DNA of 35,173 bases from Crocinitomicaceae bacterium (GCA_002691605.1 NZID01000073.1:6174-41346); one strand, 5' to 3'; counted from the first letter of the stretch, positions 8,763 through 17,382 are shown. Notes: generated by a model not told the origin, from the sequence alone. Translations and numbers: made by a program.

Positions 8763-8775
8763 CACAAATTAGAAA

Positions 8776-10290
8776 ATGAGCATTTATTTAGTATCCACTA
8801 TTTTAATAATATATTTTTTAGTTCTTCTAATAATATCCTATTTCACATCCCAATCAGATTCTAATGATTCTTTTTTTGTTGGAGACAGAAAATCACCATG
8901 GTATGTGGTAGCATTTGGAATGATTGGTGCTTCGCTTTCAGGAATTACTTTTATTTCTATTCCTGGTTCAGTTGCTAAATATTCTAAAGAATTAGGGTTA
9001 ATTCCAGCTGATCAGTTCGGATATATGCAAATGGTTTTTGGATACTTCATTGGCTATTTAGTTGTGGCCTTGGTGTTGTTACCTATTTATTATAAAATGA
9101 ATTTAACTTCTATTTACACTTATTTAGAAAAAAGATTTGGCTATTGGAGTTATAAGACTGGTTCAGCGTTTTTTCTAATTTCAAGATTGATTGGAGCTTC
9201 AATAAGATTATTATTAGTATCAAGTGTTCTTCAACTAATTTTATTTGATGAGATTGGGATTCCATTTGAATTTACCGTTATAGGTTCTGTCTTATTAATA
9301 TGGGTGTATACTAATAAAGGAGGAATTAAAACTATCATTTGGACCGATACATTGCAAACATTTTTCATGTTAACAGCAGTTGTTTTTACTGTTTATTTAA
9401 TTAGTGATTTTCTAGAATTAAATGAAAAAGGGGGAGTTATAAAAGAAATAAATAAGAGTGAATTTTCTAAAATTTTCTTTTTTGAGGATTGGTACAGTGC
9501 GAATTATTTTTGGAAACATTTTTTAGGTGGAATTTTCATTACAATAGGGATGACAGGACTGGACCAAGATATGATGCAGAAAAATTTAAGCTGTAAAAAT
9601 CTAAAATCTGCTCAGATTAATATGATCACTTTTGCAGGAATTTTAATTATTGTTAACCTAATATTTTTAACACTTGGAGCTTTATTATTTATGTATTTTA
9701 ATCAAACTGGAATAGGTGCTAATGTTTTGGATATTCCTAATCCTAGAACAGACTTATTATTTGCTGAAATAGCCAAAAATGGAACTTTAGGATTGGGGTT
9801 AGGGGTTCTATTTTTATTGGGTTTAATTGCAGCAGCATATAGTAGTGCAGATTCCGCCCTTACATCTTTAACAACTTCATTTTCAATTGATTTTTTAGAA
9901 ATCGATAAAAAGCCTTTAGAAAGTCAAAAAAAGACAAGAAAAAATGCTCACTTATTGATGTCTGTTATTTTGATCTTATTAATCATATTTTTAAGAAATT
10001 TTTCTAATGATTCTGCAATATGGATGTTAATAAAATTAGCTGGGTTTACTTATGGTCCACTAATTGGATTGTTCTTTTTTGGGATTTTAACCACTAGAGA
10101 TTTAATTGATAAATGGGTGCCAATAGTTTGTACTTTAATACCATTATTTATTGCAATTATATGGATGATACACACTAAGGGAATAATTGATTGGTTTGGA
10201 AATTATCAATTTGGTGCAGAACTTATCATATACAATGTTGCTGCTTCGTTATTAGCACTCTTTTTAATTAGTAAAAAAGTTAAAAGCTAA
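8776..10290 (+). CDS. Sodium:solute symporter family (SSS) transporter
   Basis: This 504-residue protein is strongly hydrophobic with about 13 predicted membrane segments, the usual SSS/LeuT-fold size. Recognisable family elements are DSNDSFFVGDRKSPWYVVAFG near the N-terminus, GGIKTIIWTDTLQTFFML in the middle, GLDQDMMQKNLSCKN, and AAAYSSADSALTSLTTSFS, the transmembrane region that carries Na2-site Ser/Thr residues in the family. It most likely co-transports a small solute with Na+ across the inner membrane. The substrate cannot be told from sequence. It is a single-gene unit, divergent from recR, and its last 11 bases overlap the convergent DsrE-like gene. Confidence 0.93.
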   Translation: MSIYLVSTILIIYFLVLLIISYFTSQSDSNDSFFVGDRKSPWYVVAFGMIGASLSGITFISIPGSVAKYSKELGLIPADQFGYMQMVFGYFIGYLVVALVLLPIYYKMNLTSIYTYLEKRFGYWSYKTGSAFFLISRLIGASIRLLLVSSVLQLILFDEIGIPFEFTVIGSVLLIWVYTNKGGIKTIIWTDTLQTFFMLTAVVFTVYLISDFLELNEKGGVIKEINKSEFSKIFFFEDWYSANYFWKHFLGGIFITIGMTGLDQDMMQKNLSCKNLKSAQINMITFAGILIIVNLIFLTLGALLFMYFNQTGIGANVLDIPNPRTDLLFAEIAKNGTLGLGLGVLFLLGLIAAAYSSADSALTSLTTSFSIDFLEIDKKPLESQKKTRKNAHLLMSVILILLIIFLRNFSNDSAIWMLIKLAGFTYGPLIGLFFFGILTTRDLIDKWVPIVCTLIPLFIAIIWMIHTKGIIDWFGNYQFGAELIIYNVAASLLALFLISKKVKS

Positions 10291-10600
10291 TAATTTTATC
10301 CGATTGGTTAATAATTTCATAAAGATCAGCCATTGATGACATAGGGCAAAGCTCTGTAGAATCTTGTTTTCTTATTTGAAGACAGGTTCCACATGCATAA
10401 ATTGTTCCATTGGATGCGGTAAACTCTTTTAACAACCCAATAATATCATATTGATTACTGGAAAGAGATTCTGCTTCAACCCCTTTTGCCATTAAAAAAA
10501 TCTTCACTTGATCTCCTTCATTATTAGCAAAATTTGCTAATCTGCAAGCATTCCATACAGTTTCTGGATGATCTGAGTATATTACAATTCCAAGTTTCAA
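10280..10600 (-). CDS. DsrE/DsrF-like family protein
   Basis: This 106-residue protein matches the small DsrE-like fold: a first strand MKLGIVIYSDHPETVWNACR, VKIFLMAKGVEAE, and a conserved Cys-containing loop YACGTCLQIR with Cys70 and Cys73, plus Cys85. DsrE-family proteins act as sulfur carriers in sulfur relay or sulfur oxidation, or have unknown roles. The CxxC pair suggests thiol chemistry but does not fix the function. It is the last gene of the SulP-pyrD-DUF3050 run (12 bases after the DUF3050 gene), and its stop overlaps the convergent symporter gene. Confidence 0.85.
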   Translation of the reverse strand: MKLGIVIYSDHPETVWNACRLANFANNEGDQVKIFLMAKGVEAESLSSNQYDIIGLLKEFTASNGTIYACGTCLQIRKQDSTELCPMSSMADLYEIINQSDKIISF

Positions 10601-10612
10601 TCTAGAATTGTT

Positions 10613-11431
10613 TTATGCATTTGAGAAAGTAGTAGATAGTGATTCTTTTTCGAGAAGATGATTTACTTTAATGGTTTTATTTATAAAATCCCACAGATGA
10701 ATCCTTTTTTCAAGCGCTTTCTTACTTATATCAATTACTTCTTTCCATTTTTGATTATCATCGCCACATAGTGCATTTACCATTTCGTGAGCCAAGGGCC
10801 CATGTTCATCTCCATCTAATTCAATATGTCTTTGTAAATAATAATTAATTTTATTCAAAGAAATATTGTTGTTTTTTTCAGTTTGTTCTATAATTTCAAT
10901 AAACATATCTGGGATTATCTCCTCTCTACCAAAAGTGAATGCCGCAGCTATTTCATGAGATTTCCAATTTTGAATAGTTTGAAAAGTGAATTTTAAAAAT
11001 GATTGGATTGCAAAATCTAAATTAGCGTCTTCAATAACTTCTATTGAGTTGTCAAGATTTTTGATTTTAGATATAAAGTGATGAACAGGTTCAGTTTTGG
11101 CTTGAATTTCTTCCATAGCTTCTATATACATCTCAAAATGACTTTTAGGAAAACCTTCAAAATTTAAGTCAGACTCTTCGTCGACAACAATTTGGTTAAT
11201 TAATCTTGCAGATTTAGAATCTTTATTAGGAATCCATGGAATAGTACTACAGGTTAATTGATTTTGTAAAGCTTTTAATAGAGACATGAAATCCCAAACT
11301 GCATAAACATGTGATTCCATAAAAATCTTAATATCGTCAATAGATTTTAAAGAATTGTATAATGAATGGTTTTTTAATTTATTTCTTAATGGTTGAATTT
11401 CATCAATTACATTTTGAATGTTGTGATTCAT
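10613..11431 (-). CDS. DUF3050 family protein (haem-oxygenase-like all-helical fold)
   Basis: This 272-residue protein is recognised from ESHVYAVWDFMSLLKALQ, RLINQIVVDEESDL and the RHIELDGDEHGP region, all typical of DUF3050. The repeated His/Glu-rich helical motifs (ESHV, DEESD, HEIAAAFTFGREE, DGDEHGP) resemble the helical scaffold of haem-oxygenase-like or di-iron oxidase proteins, so metal binding is plausible but inferred. No signal peptide is seen. The ATG overlaps the pyrD stop by 4 bases (ATGA), and the DsrE-like gene follows after 12 bases. The function is unknown. Confidence 0.88.
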   Translation of the reverse strand: MNHNIQNVIDEIQPLRNKLKNHSLYNSLKSIDDIKIFMESHVYAVWDFMSLLKALQNQLTCSTIPWIPNKDSKSARLINQIVVDEESDLNFEGFPKSHFEMYIEAMEEIQAKTEPVHHFISKIKNLDNSIEVIEDANLDFAIQSFLKFTFQTIQNWKSHEIAAAFTFGREEIIPDMFIEIIEQTEKNNNISLNKINYYLQRHIELDGDEHGPLAHEMVNALCGDDNQKWKEVIDISKKALEKRIHLWDFINKTIKVNHLLEKESLSTTFSNA

Positions 11432-12462
11432 TGTTTTTTACTTAAATAGTTATTTATTCTTTTTACTATACTAGGACCTGAATAAATAAATCCTGTGTAA
11501 AGTTGTATTAAATCTGCGCCTGCTTGAATTTTGTCTAACGCATCTTTTGGGTTCATTATACCTCCAACTCCAATTATAGGAATGCTTTTTTGGGTTTTTT
11601 TGGAAATATATCTTATTATTTCAGTGGAATTTTTTGCTAAAGGGGATCCGCTTAAACCCCCATTACCCATTTTTTTAAGTTCTTCTTCACTAGTTTGCAA
11701 ATTCCTTCGTTTTGTGGTAGTATTTGTAGCAATAATTCCCTCAATTTGTTCTTTTTTAATAAAATCTAGAGTCTGATCTAGCTGGTTATTCGTTAAATCA
11801 GGAGATATTTTTATGAGTATAGGTTTGCTTTGATCCTGTTCATTATTGTATTGTTTTAATTTAGGAACTAATTTTTCTAAAAACTCTACATCTTGGAGTT
11901 TTGTAAAGTTACTTACGTTTGGACAACTCACATTTAGAACAAAATAATCAACATATGGATGAAGTATTTTAAAATTTTCTAAATAATCTTCGTAAGCTAA
12001 ATCATTTTCAGTTGATGTGTTTTTTCCATTATTCCCACCAATTATTACTTCACTATTGTGATTTTTTAACCTTTGTGATATTGCAATTACCCCGTCATTA
12101 TTTATTCCAAGACGATTAACTATAGCTCTATCTTTGATCAATCTAAATAATCTTTTTTTAGGGTTGCCTGGCTGAGGTTTCGGAGTTATCGTTCCAATTT
12201 CTATAAAACTGAATCCAAAGGAAGCTAATTCGTTAATGTATTTACCATTTTTATCAAAACCTGCTGCTAAACCTACAGGGTTTTTAAATTTAATACCAAA
12301 AAGTTCTTTTTCTAGTTCAGGAAATTTTTTTTGATAAATCCATTTTGTTATAGGTTTTAACAGAGGGATTTTAAAGACTATTTTTAAAATATTTAAAGTG
12401 AAGTAATGGATCCATTCAGGGTCAAAAGCAAAAAAAATAGGTCTTACAAGGTACTTATACAC
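11428..12462 (-). CDS. pyrD: Dihydroorotate dehydrogenase, class-2 (quinone) architecture
   Basis: This 344-residue protein oxidises dihydroorotate to orotate in pyrimidine synthesis. The N-terminal amphipathic region (MYKYLVRPIFFAFDPEWIHY) is the membrane/quinone-contact extension of class 2 enzymes. FMN-binding barrel motifs follow: NPVGLAAGFDKNGKYI, FGFSFIEIGTITPKPQPGNP, NRLGINNDG, KISPDLTN, TNTT, GGLSGSPL and PIIGVGGI. The catalytic-base segment is NVSCPNV with Cys180, where textbook class 2 enzymes (E. coli, human) have Ser in N(I/V)SSPN. The start is GTG at 12462, matching the family N-terminus. It lies 51 bases after the SulP gene and overlaps the DUF3050 gene by 4 bases. A possible own promoter overlaps the short gap. 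Confidence 0.95.
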   Translation of the reverse strand: MYKYLVRPIFFAFDPEWIHYFTLNILKIVFKIPLLKPITKWIYQKKFPELEKELFGIKFKNPVGLAAGFDKNGKYINELASFGFSFIEIGTITPKPQPGNPKKRLFRLIKDRAIVNRLGINNDGVIAISQRLKNHNSEVIIGGNNGKNTSTENDLAYEDYLENFKILHPYVDYFVLNVSCPNVSNFTKLQDVEFLEKLVPKLKQYNNEQDQSKPILIKISPDLTNNQLDQTLDFIKKEQIEGIIATNTTTKRRNLQTSEEELKKMGNGGLSGSPLAKNSTEIIRYISKKTQKSIPIIGVGGIMNPKDALDKIQAGADLIQLYTGFIYSGPSIVKRINNYLSKKQ

Positions 12463-12466
12463 AAAA

Positions 12467-12474
12467 CAAAATTA
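12467..12474 (-). promoter_or_regulatory. Possible -7 box just upstream of pyrD
   Basis: On the minus strand TAATTTTG is an exact TAnnTTTG match, ending 4 bases before the pyrD GTG codon. I see no TTTG at the expected -33 distance. If it is used, transcription would start at or next to the GTG, giving a leaderless or nearly leaderless mRNA. Confidence 0.25.
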
Positions 12475-12513
12475 ATAATTCCTAATTGGTAATTTGAATT
12501 TTGTTTATTTCTT

Positions 12514-14196
12514 TTAAGACTTTTCTTCTAATTGAAATTTCAAATATTTAAGTCCAGCTCTTACAGAATTATAAGCTTTTTCTTCTGCTAAAGTATTTGG
12601 GATGACTTTAAACTCTTCAAATTGCTTAAAAATATGATCTTTGACACCTACAAGAATTACTTCTACATTTTTAGCTTTAAAGTTTTTAATTACTTCTTCT
12701 AAAACATAGGTTCCCGAAGCATCTATGTAGGGAACTTGAGACATATTAATTATAACAGCGTCTTTTCCAATTATAGCTTCCGCTTGCTCTTTAAATTGAT
12801 CAGAAAACCCATAGAAAAGAGGTCCGTCTAATTCGTAAACCATTATTCTATTTTTGATGGATTCAGGTATCTTAAGTTTTTTCTCAATTTCATTGATGTC
12901 CCCAGATTTACTTTGTTTGTCAACTAATTCTCCCATTCTTTGCATAAAGAAAAAGGAGGAAAGTACCATCCCAACTCCTACTGCTACTAATAAATCAACA
13001 AATACTGTTAGTACTACTACCAGAAAAAGCACCATAGAATCGCTGTTTTTTAAGCTGAATAATTTCTTTATTCCTTTAAAATCAATTATTCCAATTCCCA
13101 CGGAAATTAAAAGTGCTGAAAGTACTGGCTTAGGAACATCTTTTAAAAAAGGTCCCAATCCCACCAAAACAATAAGAAGAAAAATCGCTTTAAAAATCCC
13201 ACTCATGTTTGACTTGCCATTTGAATTAATATTAGCCACTGTTCCAGTAGTTGAACCGGCTCCTGGAAGACCCCCGAAAAGAGCAGCAACAAAATTTCCT
13301 ATTCCTTGTCCAATTAATTCTCGATTTCCATTGTGTTTAGTTTTTGTTAAATTATCGGCAACTACAGATGTTAGTAAAGTGTCTATAGTTCCTAATCCAG
13401 CTAAAGTCAATCCACTAACAATTGCAATGCTAAAATCTGAAAATGAAATATTTAAAAACTCACTAAAAGGAAGAATTATTTTAGGAAGATCACTTGGAAT
13501 TTCACCAATAGTAGAATAATCCCAATGCCAACCCCATTCTTTTTTAAAGGTGAATGAAACAAGGGTTCCAATAATTAACGAAATTAAACCTGCAGGTATT
13601 TTTTTAGAAATTTTGGGAATGAAATAAATAAAAACTAATGTAAGTGAACCCAGTATAATAGAACTCCAATGGTACTCAATAATAGGAGTATGAAGATCCA
13701 AAATAATATCAATTATTCCTCCAGGACGTTCTCCTCCTAAAAAAGTATGCCATTGGGTTAATATTATGATAACTCCAATACCGCCCATAAATCCTGAAAG
13801 AACAGGATATGATATGTACTTCACATATTGAGCAACTCTAATGAAGCCAAATAAAATTTGAAAAATACCCCCTAGCGCAAATGATAATACAATTAAAGGA
13901 AGTGCGTTTGACGGTTCTTCAGAAAAACCTGCATTAGCTATAATTGTAGCTGCAACAATAGTCATAGGCCCCGTAGGATCACTAATTAATGTTTTGGTAC
14001 CTGCTACAATGGACGCAACTAGAGCTAATAAAATGGCAGTATATAGCCCAGCTTGAGGACCCAGTCCACTTTGTAATCCAAATGCTAGTCCCATCGGAAG
14101 GGCAATTATAGCAGCAGTTAAACCTCCAGTGAAATCTCCTTTTAAAGACTTAGTTGTAAAGCTTCCAGTTATATTTGTAATATTTTTAAAATCCAT
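12514..14196 (-). CDS. SulP family inorganic anion transporter with STAS domain
   Basis: This 560-residue protein has the full SulP layout. The transport region (about 15-425) includes FTGGLTAAIIALPMGLAFG, GPQAGLYTAI, SDPTGPMTIVAATI (the conserved SulP signature region) and a second inverted repeat with FGGLPGAGSTTGTVANIN. The C-terminal STAS domain (about 440-550) contains VIINMSQVPYIDASGTYVLEE. SulP proteins move sulfate, bicarbonate or other anions, and sequence alone does not choose between them. No carbonic anhydrase or sulfate-assimilation gene is adjacent, although a DsrE-like protein lies three genes downstream. It is the first gene of the minus-strand run towards pyrD and is divergent from the GT2 gene with a 90-base gap. 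Confidence 0.93.
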   Translation of the reverse strand: MDFKNITNITGSFTTKSLKGDFTGGLTAAIIALPMGLAFGLQSGLGPQAGLYTAILLALVASIVAGTKTLISDPTGPMTIVAATIIANAGFSEEPSNALPLIVLSFALGGIFQILFGFIRVAQYVKYISYPVLSGFMGGIGVIIILTQWHTFLGGERPGGIIDIILDLHTPIIEYHWSSIILGSLTLVFIYFIPKISKKIPAGLISLIIGTLVSFTFKKEWGWHWDYSTIGEIPSDLPKIILPFSEFLNISFSDFSIAIVSGLTLAGLGTIDTLLTSVVADNLTKTKHNGNRELIGQGIGNFVAALFGGLPGAGSTTGTVANINSNGKSNMSGIFKAIFLLIVLVGLGPFLKDVPKPVLSALLISVGIGIIDFKGIKKLFSLKNSDSMVLFLVVVLTVFVDLLVAVGVGMVLSSFFFMQRMGELVDKQSKSGDINEIEKKLKIPESIKNRIMVYELDGPLFYGFSDQFKEQAEAIIGKDAVIINMSQVPYIDASGTYVLEEVIKNFKAKNVEVILVGVKDHIFKQFEEFKVIPNTLAEEKAYNSVRAGLKYLKFQLEEKS

Positions 14197-14231
14197 TTAT
14201 TTATTCTAACAATGCAAAATAGTGAAAAATA

Positions 14232-14239
14232 TACATTTG
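14232..14239 (+). promoter_or_regulatory. Possible -7 box for the GT2-PAP2-GT39-pepD operon
   Basis: TACATTTG matches the Bacteroidota TAnnTTTG box exactly, 47 bases before the GT2 ATG, in the divergent SulP/GT2 gap. No clear TTTG stands 17-20 bases upstream, so the call rests on the -7 box and its position. Confidence 0.35.
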
Positions 14240-14286
14240 AGCCTCAATCATTTTATTAATGTGTATTTTTAACGTAATTATTTTTA

Positions 14287-15027
14287 ATGATAAATCATAA
14301 CAAAGTTATTGTTGTAATGCCTGCATACAACGCCTCAGCAACTCTTGAAAAAACATTCAATGAAATACCATTAAGTATAGTTGATGAAGTTATATTAGTA
14401 GATGATCACGGATCAGATGGTACTTTTGAAAAAGCTAAAAAGCTGGGTATTGACCACGTAATTCGACATGAGTTTAATAAAGGATATGGAGGTAATCAAA
14501 AAACTTGCTACAATAAGGCTTTAGAATTAGGTGCTGATATTATAGTTATGTTACATCCGGACTATCAGTACACACCTAAACTTATTGAAAGTATGTGCTA
14601 TTTAATTGCCAACGATTTATACCCAGTGGTTCTAGGTTCTCGAATACTTGGAAAAGGAGCCCTTAAGGGAGGAATGCCTGTATATAAGTATATAGCCAAT
14701 AGATGCTTAACCTTATTTCAAAATATTCTAATGAATCAAAAACTCTCTGAATATCATACAGGTTTTAGAGCATTTTCTAAGGAGGTTTTAGAAAACATTA
14801 ATTTTAATATCAACTCAGATGATTTTATTTTTGATAATCAGATGCTAGCTCAATTAATGTTTAAAGGATATCAAGTAGGAGAAATAACCTGCCCTACAAA
14901 ATACTTTGAGGAGGCTTCATCTATAAATTTTCAAAGAAGTTCCGTCTATGGGATGGGAGTAATTCTTACATCCATAAAATATTTTTTAACTAAAATTGGA
15001 TTATATAATTGGAAAATTTTAAAATGA
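14287..15027 (+). CDS. Family 2 glycosyltransferase, polyprenyl/dolichyl-phosphate-sugar synthase type
   Basis: This 246-residue soluble GT-A protein has VVMPAYNASATLEKTFNEIP, VILVDDHGSDGTFEKAKKLG, EFNKGYGGNQKTCYNKALE and VMLHPDYQYTPKL. The downstream VLGSRILGKGALKGGMPVYK and YHTGFRAFSKEVLENI are typical of DPM1-like GT2 enzymes that load a sugar onto a polyprenyl phosphate on the cytoplasmic face. There is no C-terminal transmembrane hairpin like that of GtrB. It is the first gene of a four-gene + strand set, and its TGA overlaps the ATG of the PAP2 gene. Together with the PAP2 and GT39 genes it suggests a lipid-carrier sugar-transfer route. The sugar is unknown. Confidence 0.88.
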   Translation: MINHNKVIVVMPAYNASATLEKTFNEIPLSIVDEVILVDDHGSDGTFEKAKKLGIDHVIRHEFNKGYGGNQKTCYNKALELGADIIVMLHPDYQYTPKLIESMCYLIANDLYPVVLGSRILGKGALKGGMPVYKYIANRCLTLFQNILMNQKLSEYHTGFRAFSKEVLENINFNINSDDFIFDNQMLAQLMFKGYQVGEITCPTKYFEEASSINFQRSSVYGMGVILTSIKYFLTKIGLYNWKILK

Positions 15028-15686
15028 GTTTATTTTCTATTTATTCTAAAATTAAACAATTTAAGTATTTGTGGTTTTTTTGGATGTTGGTTATGCTTTT
15101 AGCTTTGATCACTATTCTATCAATTGGTAGTAATGAATTTTCAATCAGAGTAAATAATCAAAACACAATATTTCTTGATTATTTTTTTAAATATATCACC
15201 TTTTTAGGAGATGGGGTATTGCTTTATATATTGAGTTTATTATTGTTTTTTTTGGATAGGCAGTGGGCTTTATTATCCATAATTTCTTTATTATTCACTA
15301 CAATTATTGTTCAAGTATTAAAAAGAGTGCTATTCTCTGATATATATAGGCCTAGTAGAGTTTTTAAAAATTTAATTGAGGAGGGATCTTGGCATGTGAT
15401 AGAGGGGGTAGAGTTGTATGATAGATTTTCATTTCCCAGTGGCCACACTGCTTTATCATTTTGCTTTTTATTTATTATTTGTTATTATTTAAAATCAAAT
15501 TTCTGGGCTTTTCTTTTAATTATAACAGCTTTTTTAGTAGGATTTTCTAGAATATATCTCACCCAACATTTTTTGATAGACGTGTGGTTTGGATCACTAA
15601 TTGGATCTTTTATTTCACTTTTAATAGTAACTTTTTTTGACAAGTTAATTTCAGGAATATCTTTTGTAAAACCTCAAAATGAGTAA
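15024..15686 (+). CDS. PAP2-family membrane phosphatase
   Basis: The ORF track begins at a TTG (15009). The ATG at 15024, overlapping the GT2 stop as ATGA, is the better start and gives 220 residues (MSLFSIYSKIKQFKYLWFFW). About six hydrophobic segments carry the three PAP2 phosphatase motifs: KRVLFSDIYRP (K-x-RP type), FSFPSGHTALS (PSGH) and SRIYLTQHFLIDV (SRxxxxxHxxxD). The family dephosphorylates lipid (di)phosphates such as undecaprenyl pyrophosphate, phosphatidic acid or lipid A. Its place between a polyprenyl-phosphate-sugar synthase and an ArnT-like transferase suggests recycling of the lipid carrier or lipid A trimming, which is inference. The stop overlaps the start of the GT39 gene. 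Confidence 0.92.
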   Translation: MSLFSIYSKIKQFKYLWFFWMLVMLLALITILSIGSNEFSIRVNNQNTIFLDYFFKYITFLGDGVLLYILSLLLFFLDRQWALLSIISLLFTTIIVQVLKRVLFSDIYRPSRVFKNLIEEGSWHVIEGVELYDRFSFPSGHTALSFCFLFIICYYLKSNFWAFLLIITAFLVGFSRIYLTQHFLIDVWFGSLIGSFISLLIVTFFDKLISGISFVKPQNE

Positions 15687-17382
15687 ATCAGATATAAAGC
15701 CTTTTTTATTTTTTTTATTCTATGCCATGGTTTTAGTGATTCCATTTATTGGAAGCTATAATTTATTCGATTGGGATGAAATTAATTTTGCAGAATCTTC
15801 CAGAGAAATGTTGGTATCGAGTAATTTTTTTCAAGTGATGGTAAATTTTGAACCATTTCATGAAAAACCCCCTCTATATTTTTGGCTGCAGGCATTATCT
15901 ATGAACTACTTTGGTGTAAGTAGTTTTGCCGCTAGATTACCCAATGCTGTTCTTTCAATTTTGGTTCCATTTTTATTATTTAAAATATGATCCAATCTCA
16001 AAAACAAAACTTTTGGATGGATTTGGTCTATAATTTTTCTGAGTGGGTTTTTACCCAATTTATATTTTAGAAGCGGGATAATTGATCCTTACTTCAATCT
16101 TTTTATTTTTTTAGCCATTTATTATTTCTACTTATCAATTAATTTTAAATACACTTTAAATATTTTTCTTTCAGGGTTATTTTCAGGTCTTGCTATTTTA
16201 ACAAAAGGACCTGTTGGTCTATTAATTGTGATTTTATCTTGTTCTATTTTTCTTCTTTTCAATAAGAAATACCTTTCTTTAAAACAAATAATTTACTTTA
16301 TTCTACCATTAATAATAGTTTCCTCTCCATGGTACATATTTGAATTAGTTCACAAAGGGCCTTGGTTTATGGTAGAATTCGTCCAATATCAGTTAGAACT
16401 TTTTTCCCAGCCTGTAGCGGGTCATAAACAACCTTTATATTACCATTTTTTGGTGGTGTTAATTGGTTGTATCCCTTTTTCTTTTTTAGGGTTAAGAAAT
16501 GCGCTTAAAGATTCAGGATCTGAAATTATTTTTGAAAAATTGATGCGCATTCTTCTCTGGACGGTTTTAATATTGTTTACAATGGTGTCTACTAAAATCA
16601 TTCATTATACTTCAATGTCTTATATTCCTTTATCTTTTTTAGCCGCAGTGGAAACATATAAAATTTTTATGGGTAAGAGTTTAAAAAGAGTATTAAAAAT
16701 TCCCCTTGTTATTCTATCCTCCTGTATGGGGTTATTCATAGCCATTATTTTGTATTTATTAACTTATAAAATTGATACTATTTCTTCTTTTATTACTGAT
16801 TCTAATGTTAAAGATGTTTTAAATGTTGAATTATTTTGGTATGGATGGGAATGGATAATTCCCTTAATTTTAGTGGCTGCAAATATAATTTGGTTAATTA
16901 GGATCAATACAAATATTATAAAATATTTAGCATCATTTAGTATCTTAATAGGTTTAACTTTTGCTCTTATGGGACATTATATTGTTCCAAAAATTGAAAT
17001 GGCAATTCAAGGAGATGCAATAAAGTTTTATGAAGATATCTCTAATGAAAAAAAGTATATTACAACTGTAGGTTTTAAAAGTTATGCTCATTATTTTTAC
17101 TCTCAAATAGATGAATTAGATTCATCAGATCAATTATATATTACAAAATCCGAAATATTGAATAATTATTTTTCTTCATCTTCTTTAAATGACTTAAATA
17201 GAAATGAGAAAAACAAGTTCAATGGGTATGTACTGAATTGGTTAATTAATGGAAAAAACGATAGAACATCTTATTTTGTTACAAAAAAGAGTAGACCCAT
17301 CAAACAGCTAGAAAAATCCAAAAATCTAAAACTAGTTAAGCAAACAGCTAATTATCAATTTTATAAACGAGAAATTAAATGA
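15679..17382 (+). pseudogene. ArnT-like GT39 glycosyltransferase interrupted by one in-frame TGA
   Basis: Two track ORFs (15679-15990 and 16228-17382) are in the same frame, and the 237 bases between them are open apart from one TGA at 15988-15990. Read through, the protein would be 567 residues of GT-C type: an N-terminal membrane segment, the ecto-loop LFDWDEINFAESSREML with its Asp/Glu pair, FEPFHEKPPLYFWLQ, then FGWIWSIIFLSGFLPNLYF, SGIIDPYFNLFIFLAIYYF and AILTKGPVGLLI, all as in ArnT-like enzymes. These enzymes move a sugar from a polyprenyl phosphate to lipid A or another acceptor in the periplasm. The stop falls in LLFKI*SNLKNKTFGW, where relatives usually have Gly; GGA to TGA is a one-base change. 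It may be a true nonsense mutation or a base error. The end overlaps pepD by 4 bases. Confidence 0.85.

Noticed and set aside
8654-8775. tRNA, small RNA or riboswitch in the recR/symporter gap
   Set aside because: I looked for cloverleaf arms, a CCA end and GC-rich stems and found only short AT-rich inverted repeats.
12854-13519. 221-residue ORF on + opposite the SulP transporter gene
   Set aside because: It is entirely antisense to a clearly real SulP gene. The Pro/Ser/Thr/Ile-rich composition is what the complement of a hydrophobic coding region gives, and no family motif is visible.
15988-15990. TGA recoded as Gly, Trp or selenocysteine in this organism
   Set aside because: Several other genes here end with TGA at coupled ATGA junctions, so TGA is a working stop. 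The position is Gly-like, and no Sec-type context or known selenoprotein family is involved.
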